The position numbers were made by a program, and so were the translations under genes. A DNA stretch of 7,922 nucleotides from Flavobacteriia bacterium (GTDB lineage Bacteria; Bacteroidota; Bacteroidia; Flavobacteriales; Flavobacteriaceae): assembly GCA_011330545.1 (NCBI GenBank), contig DRQI01000504.1:1-7922 (forward strand), written 5' to 3'. The notes below the pieces were generated by a model. It did no database searches and was not told the origin of the DNA. It saw only the letters and a list, made by a program, of their open reading frames with translations. The first letter of the stretch is position 1; every line of letters starts with the position of its first letter. Positions 6,424 through 7,922 of the stretch are shown piece after piece.

Positions 6424-7410
6424 ATGAAAACAAAAGCAAAATTTATTGGAATAGATGTTAGTAAGAATACATTAGACATCTGTATCGTTTCAGAACTTCA
6501 AGAATCATTTGTAATCAAAAACACTAAAAAAGAGATTTTAAAATTCTTTAAAACACATTTATCAAAGACCTCAAAAGATTATGTTTGTATTGAAAATACA
6601 GGAAAATACTCTTGGCTTTTAATGGAAGTAATGCCAGAGTTTCAATGTTTTTTTTATGTTATTAATCCATTACATATAAAAAGGAGTTTGGGATTAGTTA
6701 GAGGTAAAAATGACAAAGTTGATGCTATTAGGATAGCTCAGTTTATCAAAAAAAACAATGAAGAGTCTCAATCTTATATACCATTAAGGAATGAAATAAG
6801 ATTGATACAGGTATTATTGTCAGAAAGGCGTCTTAGAGTAAATCAAAAGAAACAATTAGCCACCAAGAACAAGGAAAATATACTTTTAACTAACAAGAAG
6901 GTTGCCAAATTTCTAACTACTAAAAATAATAGATTAATTAAAGAACTTAAAAAACAAATTAAGGATATTGAAACACAAATTAATCAATTAATATCCCAAG
7001 ACGAATCATTAAATAAATTAACAACACAATTAAAATCTGTTCCAGGTGTTGGAAATATTCTTTGTTGGAATATTATTGTAAAAACAAATGAATTTAAAAC
7101 TATTACAACACCAAGAAAACTGGCTTGTTATTCTGGAGTTGTTCCTTTTTCTAATTCCTCTGGAGTCTCAATATTTGGAAACAACAGACTTTCTCTATAT
7201 GCAGATAAAAACTTAAAAACATTGTTACACATGGGAGCTTTGAGTGCTATTAGATTAGAAAATAATCTTAGTCTTTATTATAAAAGAAAAGTAGCGGAAG
7301 GAAAAAATAAAATGAGTGTTTTAAATGCTGTAAGAAATAAAATAATACATATTATTTTTGCTTTAGTTAAAAATCAAACTTTTTATCAAAATCGTTTGGA
7401 GGTGTCATAG
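6424..7410 (+). CDS. IS110-family transposase (bridge-RNA-guided recombinase)
   Basis: This 328-residue protein is the usual size for IS110. The N-terminal RuvC-like domain shows the DEDD set: Asp11 (GIDVSK), Glu57 (IENTG), and Asp97 and Asp100 (GKNDKVDA). A Lys/Gln-rich, probably coiled-coil segment (about 140-195) follows. The C-terminal transposase domain has the helix-hairpin-helix-like LKSVPGVG (203-210) and YSGVVPFSNSSG (236-247), where Ser246 before Gly is the likely covalent nucleophile by alignment with IS621. All catalytic positions are present. The start is 21 nt after the predicted bridge RNA structure, with no Shine-Dalgarno. The stop (7408-7410) lies inside the donor half-site that the left-donor guide matches, so the last codons and the DNA end are one sequence. 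It is AT-rich with long A-runs, unlike the mutase genes. Confidence 0.93.
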   Translation: MKTKAKFIGIDVSKNTLDICIVSELQESFVIKNTKKEILKFFKTHLSKTSKDYVCIENTGKYSWLLMEVMPEFQCFFYVINPLHIKRSLGLVRGKNDKVDAIRIAQFIKKNNEESQSYIPLRNEIRLIQVLLSERRLRVNQKKQLATKNKENILLTNKKVAKFLTTKNNRLIKELKKQIKDIETQINQLISQDESLNKLTTQLKSVPGVGNILCWNIIVKTNEFKTITTPRKLACYSGVVPFSNSSGVSIFGNNRLSLYADKNLKTLLHMGALSAIRLENNLSLYYKRKVAEGKNKMSVLNAVRNKIIHIIFALVKNQTFYQNRLEVS

Positions 7411-7413
7411 AAA

Positions 7414-7421
7414 TCACGTTA
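7414..7421 (+). other. Right half of the IS110 insertion target, with TC core
   Basis: TCACGTTA starts with the second copy of the TC core (7414-7415) and continues into host DNA. It is perfectly complementary to TAACGTGA at 6313-6320 on the 3' side of the predicted target-binding loop. Two further bases (AA, 7412-7413) also match, but these belong to the element end and probably agree by chance. Rejoined to 6221-6230, it gives the empty site. Confidence 0.72.
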
Positions 7422-7440
7422 ATTTAAAATATTAGAGCAT

Positions 7441-7472
7441 AAAAAAACCTTCATTACTTTGTAATGAAGGTT
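7441..7472 (-). terminator. Rho-independent terminator of the rRNA operon
   Basis: AACCTTCATTAC (7446-7457) and GTAATGAAGGTT (7461-7472) form a perfect 12-bp stem with a 3-nt loop. Read on the minus strand it is followed by seven T residues (7441-7447), the classical signature, about 30 nt beyond the 5S 3' end. On the plus strand no T-run follows, so it is weaker as a terminator for the transposase gene. Confidence 0.9.
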
Positions 7473-7475
7473 ATA

Positions 7476-7494
7476 TTCTGAAACAAGTTCAGAA
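7476..7494 (-). other. Hairpin between 5S rRNA and terminator
   Basis: TTCTGAA (7476-7482) and TTCAGAA (7488-7494) form a perfect 7-bp stem with a 5-nt loop just past the 5S 3' end and before the main terminator. In the minus-strand transcript it may be a processing or stabilising hairpin. The role is inferred from position only. Confidence 0.5.
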
Positions 7495-7501
7495 AAAAAA
7501 G

Positions 7502-7608
7502 AAAGGCGACGACATACTCTCCCACCAATGGCAGTACCATCTGCGCTGATAGGCTTAACTTCTCTGTTCGGGATGGGAAGAGGTGAGCCCTATCGCTATA
7601 ATCACCTT
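7502..7608 (-). rRNA. rrf: 5S ribosomal RNA
   Basis: The minus strand carries hallmark 5S segments in order: GGTGATTATAGCGATAGGGC near the 5' end, CTCACCTCTTCCCATCCCGA, ACAGAGAAGTTAAGCCTATC, then GATGGTACTGCCA and GGGAGAGTATGTCGTCGCC. The ends pair to form helix I (AGGTGAT with GTCGCCT, allowing G-T pairs). The length is about 107 nt, and the exact ends could be off by 1-3 nt. This is the last gene of an rRNA operon running leftward from beyond the window. Confidence 0.93.
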
Positions 7609-7618
7609 AAGATTGTTC

Positions 7619-7693
7619 CCCCTCCGGCTCCCCCAAAGGGGGAGTGATGATAATCAGTCATCAATACCTCCCTTTTGGGGAGGTTAGGAGGGG
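7619..7693. repeat. Inverted G/C-rich repeats in the 23S-5S spacer
   Basis: Two inverted copies of a unit of the form CCCCTCC-n-CTCCCC-AAA-GGGGAG are present. The outer arms CCCCTCC (7619-7625) and GGAGGGG (7687-7693) pair exactly. Inside are three hairpins: CTCCCCC/GGGGGAG (7628-7634/7638-7644), TGATGA/TCATCA (7645-7650/7658-7663) and CCTCCC/GGGAGG (7667-7672/7678-7683). Together they make a four-way junction that would form in the rRNA precursor. The G/C-rich units stand out from the AT-rich spacer. Similar units are common as intergenic repeats in flavobacterial genomes (from memory). Confidence 0.7.
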
Positions 7694-7764
7694 ATTATAA
7701 GATTGACACATTAAAACAACAATATCATACATCCCTCGAAATTTATTTCAAGGTCTGATAAAAA

Positions 7765-7784
7765 AGATAGATAGATAGATAGAT
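7765..7784. repeat. Tetranucleotide microsatellite (AGAT)x5
   Basis: Five uninterrupted AGAT units lie in the 23S-5S spacer. Such tracts change length by strand slippage, so the number may vary between strains or between rRNA operon copies. A small hairpin, CTGAA/TTCAG (7786-7790/7797-7801), follows directly. Confidence 0.9.
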
Positions 7785-7822
7785 ACTGAAAATAAATTCA
7801 GCATTTAAAAAAAGAGTTTTCA

Positions 7823-7842
7823 GCCCCCTCCAAAGAGGGGGC
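7823..7842. repeat. Perfect G/C hairpin next to the 23S 3' end
   Basis: GCCCCCTC (7823-7830), loop CAAA, and GAGGGGGC (7835-7842) form an 8-bp perfect stem. It is related in sequence to the units at 7619-7693 (a third, shorter copy) and starts within a few bases of the 3' end of mature 23S rRNA, where precursor processing takes place. Confidence 0.65.
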
Positions 7843-7844
7843 GC

Positions 7845-7922
7845 GTACATAAGCCTATGGGTTATTAGTACTACTCGGCTATGACATTACTGCCTTTACA
7901 CCTATAGCCTATCAACGTGGTA
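7845..7922 (-). rRNA. rrl: 23S ribosomal RNA, 3' end (partial)
   Basis: On the minus strand this reads TACCACGTTGATAGGCTATA, then GGCAGTAATGTCATAGCCGA and GTAGTACTAATAACCCATAG, ending GGCTTATGTAC. This is the typical extreme 3' end of Bacteroidota 23S rRNA, whose final bases pair with the 5' end of the molecule. Only about 78 nt are in the window; the rest lies beyond 7922. The exact 3' end is uncertain by a few bases. Confidence 0.92.

Larger units (their letters stand above)
6231..7415 (+). mobile_element. IS110-family insertion sequence with decodable bridge RNA
   Basis: A complete element encodes one DEDD/serine recombinase (6424-7410) behind a ~190-nt non-coding left end. The boundaries come from four guide matches in that left end, which meet at a dinucleotide TC present at both ends (6231-6232 and 7414-7415). 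The element is thus 1183 bp plus one core copy. There are no terminal inverted repeats and no longer target duplication, as is usual for IS110. Only 5 nt follow the transposase stop. The right donor half-site (7407-7413) overlaps the stop codon. It sits between the cupin gene and an rRNA terminator, in a probable dispersed repeat. All parts look intact, so activity is plausible. Strand is given for the transposase. Confidence 0.85.

Noticed and set aside
6313..7421. TAACGTGATT and AATCACGTTA as terminal inverted repeats of the IS
   Set aside because: The left copy is about 80 nt inside the element and the right copy is mostly host DNA. Pairing of a right-target guide with the flank accounts for both.
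7619..7693. Cloverleaf-like fold as a tRNA in the 23S-5S spacer
   Set aside because: There is no T-loop GTTCGA-type sequence, no proper anticodon arm and no D-loop. The arms are explained by inverted G/C-rich repeats.

Overview
The window reads as chromosome of a flavobacterium (Bacteroidota, family Flavobacteriaceae or close kin; genus not determinable). The DNA is AT-rich. Matches to the Bacteroidota -7 promoter motif TAnnTTTG occur, and no start codon has a clear Shine-Dalgarno sequence. The gene run udk, divIC-like, mutA, mutB is typical of the group, and short dispersed hairpin repeats of the TGTCATTCC...GGAATC kind are abundant.

Layout. 1-339: no gene; two tandem hairpin repeats and a candidate udk promoter. 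340-5647 (+): a tight probable operon of uridine kinase (udk), a DivIC/FtsB-type division protein, the small (mutA) and large (mutB) subunits of B12-dependent methylmalonyl-CoA mutase, and a 55-residue two-helix membrane protein. A gene for an unrecognised lipoprotein sits between mutA and mutB, bracketed by near-identical inverted hairpin repeats. Similar repeats also lie in frame inside mutA and inside the 5' end of mutB. 5644-6003 (-): a small cupin protein convergent with the operon. 6004-6230: no gene; dispersed repeats. 6231-7415 (+): a complete IS110-family element. 7441-7922 (-): the 3' end of an rRNA operon, comprising a terminator, 5S rRNA, a repeat-filled spacer and the last ~78 nt of 23S rRNA.

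The most interesting item is the IS110 element. The ~190 nt left of its transposase gene fold on paper as a bridge RNA: a 5' hairpin, a target-binding loop and a donor-binding loop. All four guides can be read directly. A 12-nt left-target guide is identical to the left flank, and an 8-nt right-target guide is complementary to the right flank. An 8-nt left-donor guide matches the right end of the element, and a 5-6 nt right-donor guide is complementary to its left end. All four converge on one shared core dinucleotide, TC, which fixes the element as 1183 bp plus the core. Joining the two ends in a circle would also build a Bacteroidota promoter (TTTG, 20 nt, TAGATTTG) that the integrated form lacks. 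The inferred empty target shares a 12-mer with sequence upstream of the cupin gene, so the target is probably a dispersed repeat.

Functionally, udk serves pyrimidine salvage, the DivIC-like protein serves septum formation, and MutA/MutB interconvert methylmalonyl-CoA and succinyl-CoA. The shared operon looks like conserved flavobacterial synteny rather than one pathway.
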